Shown: positions 8,394 through 15,196 of the stretch, piece after piece | How positions within the stretch are numbered: the stretch's first letter is position 1 | How the letters are laid out: each line of letters starts with the position of its first letter | Notes under the pieces: model-generated | Seen by the model: the letters and a program-made list of their open reading frames with translations, nothing else | Told to the model about the DNA's origin: nothing | Databases searched by the model: none | Made by a program: the position numbers and the translations under genes | Origin: Mucilaginibacter_A sp964236465 | Lineage (GTDB): Bacteria; Bacteroidota; Bacteroidia; Sphingobacteriales; Sphingobacteriaceae | Length of the DNA stretch: 38,205 bases | Assembly (NCBI GenBank): GCA_964236465.1 | Contig: CAXSBZ010000030.1 | Coordinates: 1-38,205 of the forward strand | Direction: 5' to 3'

Positions 8394-9187
8394 ATTTAGA
8401 AATATTATGCCGGGAAGTAGTTTCGCTGGCTAAAGAAGCCGGTAGTTTTATCCGCACTGAAGCCGGAAAATTTCGTGTCGACCGTGTCGAATTTAAAGGT
8501 TTGAACGATATGGTTTCTTATGTAGATAAAACTTCCGAAGAAATGATTGTGGCCAAATTGCAGCAGCTTTTGCCCGAAGCAGGTTTTATCACCGAAGAAA
8601 AAACAGTGGTAAAAACAGCATCGCAATACAATTGGGTGATTGACCCGCTGGATGGCACCACCAATTTCATCCATGGTTTGCCGGTTTATTCAGTAAGCAT
8701 TGCTTTAAAAGAATACGAAGAACTTGTTTTGGGCGTAGTTTACGAGATCAATCAGGATGAATGTTTTTACGCCTGGAAAGACGCGCCGGCTTATTTAAAC
8801 GGCAAAGAAATCCATGTTTCCGACAGGCCAACTTTGGCCGATAGTTTGATTGCAACCGGTTTTCCGTATTACAATTTTGATCAGGCTGATGCTTACCTGA
8901 ACTTGTTTAAAGATTTGATGCAAAGCTGCCACGGATTGCGTCGTTTAGGTTCCGCAGCGGTTGACCTGGCTTATACCGCTTGCGGCCGTTTTGATGCTTA
9001 TTACGAATACAACTTGAACGATTACGATATGGCTGCCGGCATCATCATCGTCAAACAAGCTGGCGGGCAGGTTTTTGATTTTGCCGGAGGTGGAAATATG
9101 CTGAAAACCCGTGATGTGATTGCTACAAATGGAAAGGTTAGCCAGGAATTGTTGAATAAGATTTTGTTTGCGTTTAGGAAAAAATAA
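8390..9187 (+). CDS. suhB: Inositol monophosphatase family protein
   Basis: A 265-residue protein of typical IMPase/SuhB length. The metal-binding motif DPLDGTTNFIHG starts at Asp85, with Asp88 also a ligand. The C-terminal signature is YDMAAGIIIVKQAGG, with Asp213; the usual tryptophan before this Asp is tyrosine here. The upstream Glu pair lies in TEEKT. It hydrolyses inositol-1-phosphate or related phosphomonoesters. The start overlaps gtrA by ATGA. Residues from Met237 to the end (MLKTRDVIATNGKVSQELL) are duplicated about 0.58 kb downstream, inside the DUF5615 gene. Confidence 0.92.
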   Translation: MNLEILCREVVSLAKEAGSFIRTEAGKFRVDRVEFKGLNDMVSYVDKTSEEMIVAKLQQLLPEAGFITEEKTVVKTASQYNWVIDPLDGTTNFIHGLPVYSVSIALKEYEELVLGVVYEINQDECFYAWKDAPAYLNGKEIHVSDRPTLADSLIATGFPYYNFDQADAYLNLFKDLMQSCHGLRRLGSAAVDLAYTACGRFDAYYEYNLNDYDMAAGIIIVKQAGGQVFDFAGGGNMLKTRDVIATNGKVSQELLNKILFAFRKK

Positions 9188-9215
9188 AGATTAGAGATTA
9201 AGTAAGAAAAGTTGG

Positions 9216-9240
9216 ATACTTCTTTTACCTCATAAATTTT
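9216..9240 (+). repeat. Dispersed motif between suhB and the DUF433 gene
   Basis: ATACTTCTTTTACC variant with a TAAATTTT tail. It lies between the two copies of the suhB 3' end. Confidence 0.7.
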
Positions 9241-9271
9241 GGTTTGTACTTTTAATTCTAAATTTACCAAT

Positions 9272-9511
9272 ATGGATATTAAAGATATTATAACAGTAGA
9301 TCAGGATATTCTTGGCGGACAACCTGTTTTCAAAAATACACGCGTACCTGTTGAAAGTTTATTTGACCATTTAGAAGCAGGTGTTTCGCTTGACGAGTTT
9401 TTAGATGATTTTCCAACCGTATCAAAAACACAAGCTATAGCAATATTAGACATTGCCAACAAGCTTTTAACTTCTAAAAATGTAGAGCAATTGTATGCGA
9501 CTATTGCTTGA
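9272..9511 (+). CDS. DUF433 domain antitoxin-like protein
   Basis: A 79-residue protein covering the whole DUF433 domain (a winged-helix, VapB-like antitoxin family): DQDILGGQPVFKNTRVPVESLFDHLEAG, then DEFLDDFPTVSKTQAIAIL. It probably binds DNA and neutralises the toxin encoded next to it. The ATG at 9272 is chosen because it starts exactly at the domain, whereas a TTG at 9239 would add 11 unrelated residues. The coding end overlaps the DUF5615 start by 17 bp, the classic arrangement of these pairs. The base composition is more AT-rich than suhB, suggesting acquisition. Confidence 0.85.
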   Translation: MDIKDIITVDQDILGGQPVFKNTRVPVESLFDHLEAGVSLDEFLDDFPTVSKTQAIAILDIANKLLTSKNVEQLYATIA

Positions 9512-9767
9512 CGAAAATTTACCCAAACGCTTAAAACTTGATTATTCTGAACATGAAATATTCACAGTTCGGGAAATGCAATGGAACGGAATTAAAAACG
9601 GTGAATTGTTAAAGTTGATGGTTGCAAACTCTTTTGATGCTTTGTTAACTTTTAATTTTGGCGGAGGTGATGGAATGCTAAAAACGCGTGATGTAATTGC
9701 TACAAATGGAAAGGTTAGCCAGGAGTTGTTGGAAAAGATTCAAATGTTTTTTCCGATTGAAGAGTAA
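9495..9767 (+). CDS. Truncated DUF5615 (PIN-like) toxin fused to a copied suhB tail
   Basis: A 90-residue chimera. Residues 1-53 (LLLDENLPKRL, then REMQWNGIKNGELLKLM and FDALLTF) match the N-terminal half of DUF5615/Mut7-C-like PIN toxins, which cleave RNA. Intact members continue after LLT with an acidic DKNL-type segment. Here the sequence switches at about residue 54 to FGGGDGMLKTRDVIATNGK, which is the C-terminus of SuhB. At least one catalytic acidic residue and the toxin's C-terminal half are therefore missing, and it is probably inactive as a nuclease. Asp6 and Glu7 remain. It could still bind the antitoxin. Confidence 0.75.
   Translation: MRLLLDENLPKRLKLDYSEHEIFTVREMQWNGIKNGELLKLMVANSFDALLTFNFGGGDGMLKTRDVIATNGKVSQELLEKIQMFFPIEE
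9675..9740 (+). repeat. Second copy of the suhB 3' coding end
   Basis: It matches 9098-9163 at 60 of 66 positions. Four of the six differences are silent third positions, and the other two change one Asn codon to Glu. The reading frame is kept. Confidence 0.9.
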
Positions 9768-9772
9768 GGTTT

Positions 9773-9813
9773 GTTAAAAAGATAGGGTTATAAAGTAAAC
9801 CTATCTTTTTAAC
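9773..9813. terminator. Bidirectional terminator between toxin gene and ATPase gene
   Basis: A perfect 14-bp inverted repeat: GTTAAAAAGATAGG (9773-9786) and CCTATCTTTTTAAC (9800-9813) with a 13-nt loop. The arms carry A/T runs usable on both strands, serving the convergent genes. Confidence 0.85.
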
Positions 9814-9842
9814 TTAGATTTTATTCTTAAATTCCTTATATA

Positions 9843-11885
9843 CTATTTCTTAGAAATTATAGTATGTAGTTTAGCTTTTAGAATTTTCCATTCATCAGAA
9901 TCTTTTCCCTTGTTTATTGCGATTAAATCTTTAATGAATTTTTTATAATTTCGAATCCCATACTCATTAAAGACAAAAGTCAGAAGGTCTTTACCCTTAC
10001 ATTTAACTTTCCAATTTTCCTCCCAGTCCAACTCCATCTCGGCTTTTCTTTGCTCATAATCTTTTTTAAATTCTTGTTCGAAAAAGGTTTTATTAAATGA
10101 ACTGAGAGAATTTTTTAATAAATCAACTTTGTCAGAAAAAAGTTGTGATATTTCTTCTATATTTTTTGATTTAGTTTCTGGTTTAGAAGCACTGATTGTT
10201 TTTGGAGTAAGTTTCTCAATTGTATTATAAACACAAATGCTTTCAATTTGAGAAAATGCTAATTCTTTAACACGTTTATTAAATTCTCCTCTATTTGAAG
10301 GAAAGTTTTTGATTTGATCGTCTTTAACAACGTCATATAAGTATGTTAGGTTTAATAAATAGTTTTCAAAAGAATATCTATCCCATTGTATAACATTAAC
10401 GTTATTAGTACTAGTTAAGGAAGTAGGTTTGTTGTCGAAATCAATAACAAAAATATGGAATCCCTTTAACTCACCTCTTTTATCTGCTTCCTGTAAAACT
10501 TTAATTTCATTTTCAACAATACTTCTACCTCCAAGCGATTGTATTTTAAATCCATCAACTACACCCTTTAGCACTTCATAGATGTATTCATCATCTGTTG
10601 TTCCTTCTAAATATACTACACCTTTATTAAACAACAAATCAGATGTCGTAATACCTAAACCTTTGATAGCCTCTTGAGCTTCTTCATTATCATTTTTGTA
10701 AATAGGACTTATTGTTTTAGCATCAATCAAGTGTAAAAGCTGACAGTCATTACTCTCTTTAGTATCAGCAAGAATCTCAGCGGAATGTGTTGTAAGTATT
10801 ATTTGAGCTTTCTTTTCGTCGCAGATATATTTTTTCAGAAAAGGAATAATATTCTTACATACTGCTGGATTTAAGTGTAATTCTGGCTCATCTAATATAA
10901 TTATTCCCCTTTCTCTAACAGTTCTTAATAGTAAAAATAACGTTAGGAGAAGCCCCTTCTCTCCACTACTTAAAAAGTCTATGTCATAAACTCTACTTGT
11001 ACCTGTTTCCTTAATTAATACTGATAATCTACCAGTTCTTTCTTCAAGGCTAATCCCGGCCAGTTCTTTACCAGGTATTAAGCTATCAAAAATTAATTTA
11101 AAATCATTTTGAATAGGCGATATATTATTGCCGTTAATCATTATGAAAGAGATAATTGCAGCTTTTAATCTTGCAAATTTTGCTTGAGGTTGAATACTAT
11201 AAGATTGAAGTTGTTGACCTATCTCATTTTGTCCTAACTGAATATTTGTATCACCAGTCGGAAAATTTCTATCAGCTGTAAATACGGTAAATAATGTTTC
11301 AGAAAAAATTGGACTTCTAAACAAATAGCTTATCAATTCTTGATGGAACCCATTGAATCCGTTTGCCTGATTTTGGAATATTTGAAACTTAATCTGAGCT
11401 ATATTAGTTTTTTCAAATTCTTCTAAAAATTTTTCAGTTTCTTTTTGCACCTCGCTTAATTGTTGACTTCCAACAGGTGATGATAAAAATGCAATTAAGT
11501 TAATACTTGCTAAATTATTTTGCCCAATTCGGTTTTGAAGTCTAAGAATATTAAAATTGTGTAAATCTTGTTTCAATAAAGCAATTTCTTCTTGCGAGAC
11601 TTCAATCCGAAGATCCATTGTGACAGGTTTTGTTAAATCTCCTGCAATAGTCTCAACTAAAATTTGTCCTACATGTGGAGAGAATACACCTAAAAACTGT
11701 AAAGACTGTTGCATTTCATCTTTGCTTGATGGTAAAAGAACAGCTTTTACTATTCTAATTGCATCAAGAATTGAACTTTTTCCGATTCCATTTGGCCCAA
11801 CAATAGTTGTAATATTTGATGCGCAATCAAACGATATATCTTCAAGTTTTCTAAAATTTTTAATCGATACTTTTTTAAATTTCAT
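9843..11885 (-). CDS. AAA ATPase fused to TOPRIM/DUF4435-like domain; candidate defence protein
   Basis: A 680-residue protein. The N-terminal ABC/SMC-type ATPase has Walker A GPNGIGKSS (30-38), signature SSGEKG (306-311), Walker B IIILDEPELHLNP (Asp332-Glu333) and an H-loop in TTHSAEI. The C-terminal part looks like TOPRIM: Glu427 in YLEGTTDDEY, then IDFDNKP with Asp482 and Asp484, then WDRYSFENYLL (501-511), which resembles the DRYSIENYL stretch of DUF4435. This order is seen in OLD-family nucleases and in fused AriA-AriB (PARIS) anti-phage proteins. Sampled stretches are about 27% GC against about 45-50% in neighbours, a sign of transfer. It stands alone, convergent with the DUF433/DUF5615 pair. 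The ATPase call is firm; the defence role is inferred. Confidence 0.8.
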   Translation of the reverse strand: MKFKKVSIKNFRKLEDISFDCASNITTIVGPNGIGKSSILDAIRIVKAVLLPSSKDEMQQSLQFLGVFSPHVGQILVETIAGDLTKPVTMDLRIEVSQEEIALLKQDLHNFNILRLQNRIGQNNLASINLIAFLSSPVGSQQLSEVQKETEKFLEEFEKTNIAQIKFQIFQNQANGFNGFHQELISYLFRSPIFSETLFTVFTADRNFPTGDTNIQLGQNEIGQQLQSYSIQPQAKFARLKAAIISFIMINGNNISPIQNDFKLIFDSLIPGKELAGISLEERTGRLSVLIKETGTSRVYDIDFLSSGEKGLLLTLFLLLRTVRERGIIILDEPELHLNPAVCKNIIPFLKKYICDEKKAQIILTTHSAEILADTKESNDCQLLHLIDAKTISPIYKNDNEEAQEAIKGLGITTSDLLFNKGVVYLEGTTDDEYIYEVLKGVVDGFKIQSLGGRSIVENEIKVLQEADKRGELKGFHIFVIDFDNKPTSLTSTNNVNVIQWDRYSFENYLLNLTYLYDVVKDDQIKNFPSNRGEFNKRVKELAFSQIESICVYNTIEKLTPKTISASKPETKSKNIEEISQLFSDKVDLLKNSLSSFNKTFFEQEFKKDYEQRKAEMELDWEENWKVKCKGKDLLTFVFNEYGIRNYKKFIKDLIAINKGKDSDEWKILKAKLHTIISKK

Positions 11886-12047
11886 TGCTTGTCTTAGTAG
11901 TATTATTTATAAACGGAGTGAAGTTTGTGTAATTAACTTTTGTGGATTAAGAGGTTGATTTGCTAATTAAATTATACAGTTACAATTAATTTTTTTTAAT
12001 ATTTTAATTTCTGTAACTAATTATATTTAAACAAGAGTAATTATAGT

Positions 12048-12091
12048 AAAAAAACAGGGGTAAAAGAAGCATAGTACTTCTTTTACCCCTG
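12048..12091 (-). terminator. Terminator built from an inverted pair of dispersed motifs
   Basis: CAGGGGTAAAAGAAG (12055-12069) and CTTCTTTTACCCCTG (12077-12091) form a perfect 15-bp stem with a 7-nt loop. On the minus strand it is followed by seven Ts (12054-12048). It would end transcription from the GH97 gene. Both arms carry the TAAAAGAAG core. Confidence 0.85.
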
Positions 12092-12113
12092 TAAAATTAA
12101 AAACCTATTCTTC

Positions 12114-12167
12114 CTACAAAGCTTCAGAAATTACTTCCTTAATCATGAGTTTTAATAAACTTTCAAT
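12114..12167 (-). pseudogene. Remnant copy of the nifU 3' end
   Basis: The minus strand reads IESLLKLMIKEVISEAL and a stop, matching the NifU C-terminus IESLLKRMVPEVTEVVSEAL apart from a three-codon deletion. The last 15 coding bases before the stop are identical to nifU. Like nifU, it is followed by a motif-pair terminator. There is no upstream NifU coding sequence; homology ends about where the GH97 3' end begins. The rest of the 302 bp between the ATPase and GH97 genes is AT-rich, with nothing else recognised. Confidence 0.85.
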
Positions 12168-12187
12168 TTATTCATTAACCTTTTCAC

Positions 12188-14167
12188 CTAAAGCTTTTTA
12201 CACAACCTAATCACCTGCCCACCGCCAGCCGCCAAAACAGTATTCAAAATAGTTTCGTTGCTTACATTCTCAATCACTTTTATCAAATGGTTTGGGTTGA
12301 TGTTCGCATCCGGCGCATCGCTGTAAATTTCGGCTGTGTAATCACCTTTTGGCAAAAAAGATAAAGGCGTTTCCAAGTTTCTGGCCGTATTGCTGTTGAT
12401 CGTCCCCAAATACCAATCACTGCCTTTGCGCCTGGCAATCGTAACCCATTCACTTAGTTTTGTGCTGATGGCTTTCGTTTCGTCCCAGGTAATCGGTACT
12501 TCTTTGATGAACTCAAAACCGGGCTGCCCGATATAAGCATCCGGATAATCACAAACCATGCCCTGCTCATTCTCCAAAACCACATACATGGCCAGCATGT
12601 GGCAGCGCGTACCTAAAACCATTGGCGCAGTATAATGAACTTTGAAAGTAGAAGGGTTTGCCGCCCGGAAACCGCCCAAATGATAATCTGTGGAACCGGC
12701 CAGCCCGCGCGTAAACGGGATATTGATATCGGCATCAGGCGTAACAACGTTGTTCCATTTATCATTTTCGTAGTTCAGCGTTCCTTCCCGCGTAAACTCG
12801 TTTGGATAAGTGCGGTTTAAACCGGTTGGCTTATAAGCACCATGAAACTGGATATGCAGATGATGCTGCGCCGCTTTTTGCAATATTTCTTCCTGCATAT
12901 TTACCATTTCCTGGTCGTCTCGATCCATAAAATCGCACATCAATCCTTTGATGCCCCATTTTTCGTATTGGGCAAATGTTTCTTCTAATTTGGGGTACAA
13001 AGCAGCAAAATGTACCCAAACCCGAATGCCTACACCAACCTTTTTTACAGAATCGCAAAGTTGCTGCATATCCAAACCCGGAACAGCTTTGGAAGGATCG
13101 GCGTGCGGGCCAGGCGAAAAGTTGGCGCCATCGTTCACATACCATTCGTGCAAACCATATTCTACCACGGTATGATAGGCAATGCTGTTTTTAGCACAGA
13201 AATTTACGTAATACATATTGGTTTCGTAGTTATTGCCGGGCGCAAACGAAGTATCCGGCGTAACATTGCCGTTCCACCAGGGAAAAGTAGTTTTGCCGGG
13301 CTTGATCCAGGAAACATCTTTGATTTGGCAGGGTTCGCTTAAATTAGTCAGCAAATTTGATTCGATCAAAGTGCCTAATCTGTCGCCAATCATCATTACC
13401 CTCCAGGGACTTTGATGCGGTAGTTTTGCCTTTACTTTGATAGCTGTTTGGTTTGGCAGAGGCGAAATCCTGCTTTGCAAAACTCCTTGATGCTTAATCA
13501 AATACATGCCGCCATAATCCCGCAGGTTAGCTTCAGTAATAGCCATATAAATGCCTTTTGGAAAGGAAAAAAGCGTTGGCAGATCCATCAAAGTATCAGC
13601 TTTGATTTCGTTTAAATGCAGTTTGCTGTAAATCCCTTCGTGCGAAGTGGTATAATTTTCGCGAAAAAGGGTAAGTACAAGCGGGTTTTGACTGAGGTTG
13701 AAAGTATTTGCTTCTTCGGTGATGTCAACACTTTTCCATTCGTGCTGGCCAGGAATGAGGTAACGAAAAGCGGCACCATCATTAAATACTTTCACTTCTA
13801 CGTTGAGTTGTCGTTTTAAACCTTTTTTTTCGGTAACCCAAACCAGCAATTGATTACATGTGCTGTGGACTTTGCTGGTTTTGCCCACAATCAAATCATA
13901 GTTTTCTTCGAGATGCTGGATTCTATGCCGATCAAACTTCAAACCAGAAGAAAACGCGCCGCCGTTTTGAAAGCTGATATTTAAACGCGACTTATCGAGT
14001 AATAAATTTCCTTTGTAAGTAACCTGATAAACCAGTCCGGCCTGATCTGTGTGCAACTTGAAACTTATATTTTTATCAGGCGAAGTAACCGTTAAGTTAT
14101 TTTGGGCAACTACATCTGCAAAATTTAGTGCAAACAAAAAAATGAGAAAATATTTTACAGCAGCCAT
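12188..14167 (-). CDS. GH97 family glycosidase (likely retaining alpha-galactosidase type)
   Basis: A 659-residue protein with a signal peptide (FLIFLFALNFADVVAQ). It has the three parts of GH97: an N-terminal beta-supersandwich (SPDKNISFKL), a TIM barrel and a C-terminal beta-domain. Barrel segments include WWNGNVTPDTSFAPGNNYET and WGIKGLMCDFMDRDDQEM. Asp412 in CDFMDR sits where retaining GH97 enzymes such as BT1871 have their nucleophile. Glu461 in FTREGTLNYE fits the acid/base. Inverting SusB-type members use glutamates instead, so an alpha-galactosidase-like activity is more likely. No SusCD pair is adjacent. The gene ends right beside the nifU remnant. Confidence 0.85.
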   Translation of the reverse strand: MAAVKYFLIFLFALNFADVVAQNNLTVTSPDKNISFKLHTDQAGLVYQVTYKGNLLLDKSRLNISFQNGGAFSSGLKFDRHRIQHLEENYDLIVGKTSKVHSTCNQLLVWVTEKKGLKRQLNVEVKVFNDGAAFRYLIPGQHEWKSVDITEEANTFNLSQNPLVLTLFRENYTTSHEGIYSKLHLNEIKADTLMDLPTLFSFPKGIYMAITEANLRDYGGMYLIKHQGVLQSRISPLPNQTAIKVKAKLPHQSPWRVMMIGDRLGTLIESNLLTNLSEPCQIKDVSWIKPGKTTFPWWNGNVTPDTSFAPGNNYETNMYYVNFCAKNSIAYHTVVEYGLHEWYVNDGANFSPGPHADPSKAVPGLDMQQLCDSVKKVGVGIRVWVHFAALYPKLEETFAQYEKWGIKGLMCDFMDRDDQEMVNMQEEILQKAAQHHLHIQFHGAYKPTGLNRTYPNEFTREGTLNYENDKWNNVVTPDADINIPFTRGLAGSTDYHLGGFRAANPSTFKVHYTAPMVLGTRCHMLAMYVVLENEQGMVCDYPDAYIGQPGFEFIKEVPITWDETKAISTKLSEWVTIARRKGSDWYLGTINSNTARNLETPLSFLPKGDYTAEIYSDAPDANINPNHLIKVIENVSNETILNTVLAAGGGQVIRLCKKL

Positions 14168-14298
14168 ATTCAGGTTTAATTGGGATATAAATATAAAAAC
14201 AATCCCACTGCTAAATCTTGCTTGAGCTCCTGATTAATTTACATTATAAAGAGGTTGTTTATTTTTAATAATAAATTGAATACCAATTTATTAAAAAC

Positions 14299-14409
14299 AG
14301 GACACACCCCTAACCCCTCTTAAGAGGGGAAATATGGCCCAGACCTTTCTAAAGCCAAAAAGGTAGCAAACTATGCTTCCCCTCTTGAGAGGGGTCAGGG
14401 GTGTGTCCT
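14299..14409. repeat. Intergenic palindrome, AGGACACACCCC family
   Basis: The 33-bp arms at 14299-14331 and 14377-14409 differ at two positions. Each contains a smaller CCCCTCTTRAGAGGGG palindrome. It lies in the 385-bp gap between GH97 and nifU, which otherwise shows only the nifU terminator and AT-rich DNA. Confidence 0.85.
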
Positions 14410-14485
14410 TCTATTATTCATATTTAAACAAGTTTCTACCTCAAAAAATTGAATTAAAATATAAATACGTTTAAAATTGAAGTAC

Positions 14486-14526
14486 AAAAAAAAGAAGCAT
14501 GTCGATCAATTCAACATGCTTCTTTT
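14486..14526 (-). terminator. nifU terminator made from an inverted pair of dispersed motifs
   Basis: AAAAGAAGCATGT (14490-14502) pairs exactly with ACATGCTTCTTTT (14514-14526) across an 11-nt loop. On the minus strand a run of eight Ts follows. The plus-oriented motif continues to 14541 with the ACCCTATAAAAAATTG tail. Confidence 0.85.
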
Positions 14527-14552
14527 ACCCTATAAAAAATTGGGATGAATAT

Positions 14553-15101
14553 TTACAAAGCTTCAGAAACAACTTCCGTAACTTCCGGCACCATGCGTTT
14601 CAATAAACTTTCAATGCCGGATTTTAAAGTGATGGTTGATGATGGGCAACCGCTGCAAGAACCGCGCAACTCAACCGTAACAACGCCTTCGTTAAAAGAT
14701 TTATAAGTGATCGCGCCACCATCCTGCTCCACCGCCGGGCGAACGTAATCATGCAAAATCTGCTGGATTTTGATTTCGGCATCATCACCTTCAAAAGCAA
14801 CAACTTCCTGTTCTTTTTCCTGAACGCTCAATTCAGATTCCACCGCGCCTTTTACAAATTCTTTCAAAATCGGCTCCAAATCGTTCCAGTCTGAACCTTC
14901 CGTTTTGGTAACGGTAACGAAATTACTTGCAAAGAAAACACCGTTCACAAAAGAAAATTTAAACAGTTCTTTGGCAAAAGCAGATTTTTCTGCACTTTCT
15001 ACCGTTGCAAAATCGGCACTTCCGTTGATCAGCAACTTGTTTACAATAAACTTCATTGTGGCTGGGTTCGGCGTGCTTTCAGTATATACGTTGATATTCA
15101 T
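14553..15101 (-). CDS. NifU family Fe-S scaffold protein (Nfu type)
   Basis: A 182-residue protein. The N-terminal Nfu_N domain (VYTESTPNPATMKFIVN, about 5-21) is followed by a charged linker and a C-terminal NifU domain from about residue 108 (IQQILHDYVRPAVEQDGGAI). Cys149 and Cys152 in GSCSGCPSS bind the [4Fe-4S] cluster. It delivers Fe-S clusters to client enzymes. A TATATTTG box lies 24 nt upstream and a motif-pair terminator follows, so it is probably monocistronic. Its last 20 codons recur in shortened form at 12114-12167. Confidence 0.93.
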   Translation of the reverse strand: MNINVYTESTPNPATMKFIVNKLLINGSADFATVESAEKSAFAKELFKFSFVNGVFFASNFVTVTKTEGSDWNDLEPILKEFVKGAVESELSVQEKEQEVVAFEGDDAEIKIQQILHDYVRPAVEQDGGAITYKSFNEGVVTVELRGSCSGCPSSTITLKSGIESLLKRMVPEVTEVVSEAL

Positions 15102-15125
15102 GACGTTCTATTTTTTATAAAATTA

Positions 15126-15133
15126 CAAATATA
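15126..15133 (-). promoter_or_regulatory. TAnnTTTG -7 box for nifU
   Basis: The minus strand reads TATATTTG, ending 24 nt before the nifU ATG. Confidence 0.5.
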
Positions 15134-15150
15134 AAATACGCTTTTGTGCA

Positions 15151-15176
15151 ATGCTTCTTTTATCGGTACTTTTTTA
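15151..15176 (+). repeat. Dispersed motif between purB and nifU
   Basis: The core and TATCGG are intact, but the tail is TACTTTTTTACGG. The same tail occurs in the coding copy at 27605, pointing to a subfamily. Confidence 0.75.
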
Positions 15177-15196
15177 CGGCTTGTTGACTAATCCGC

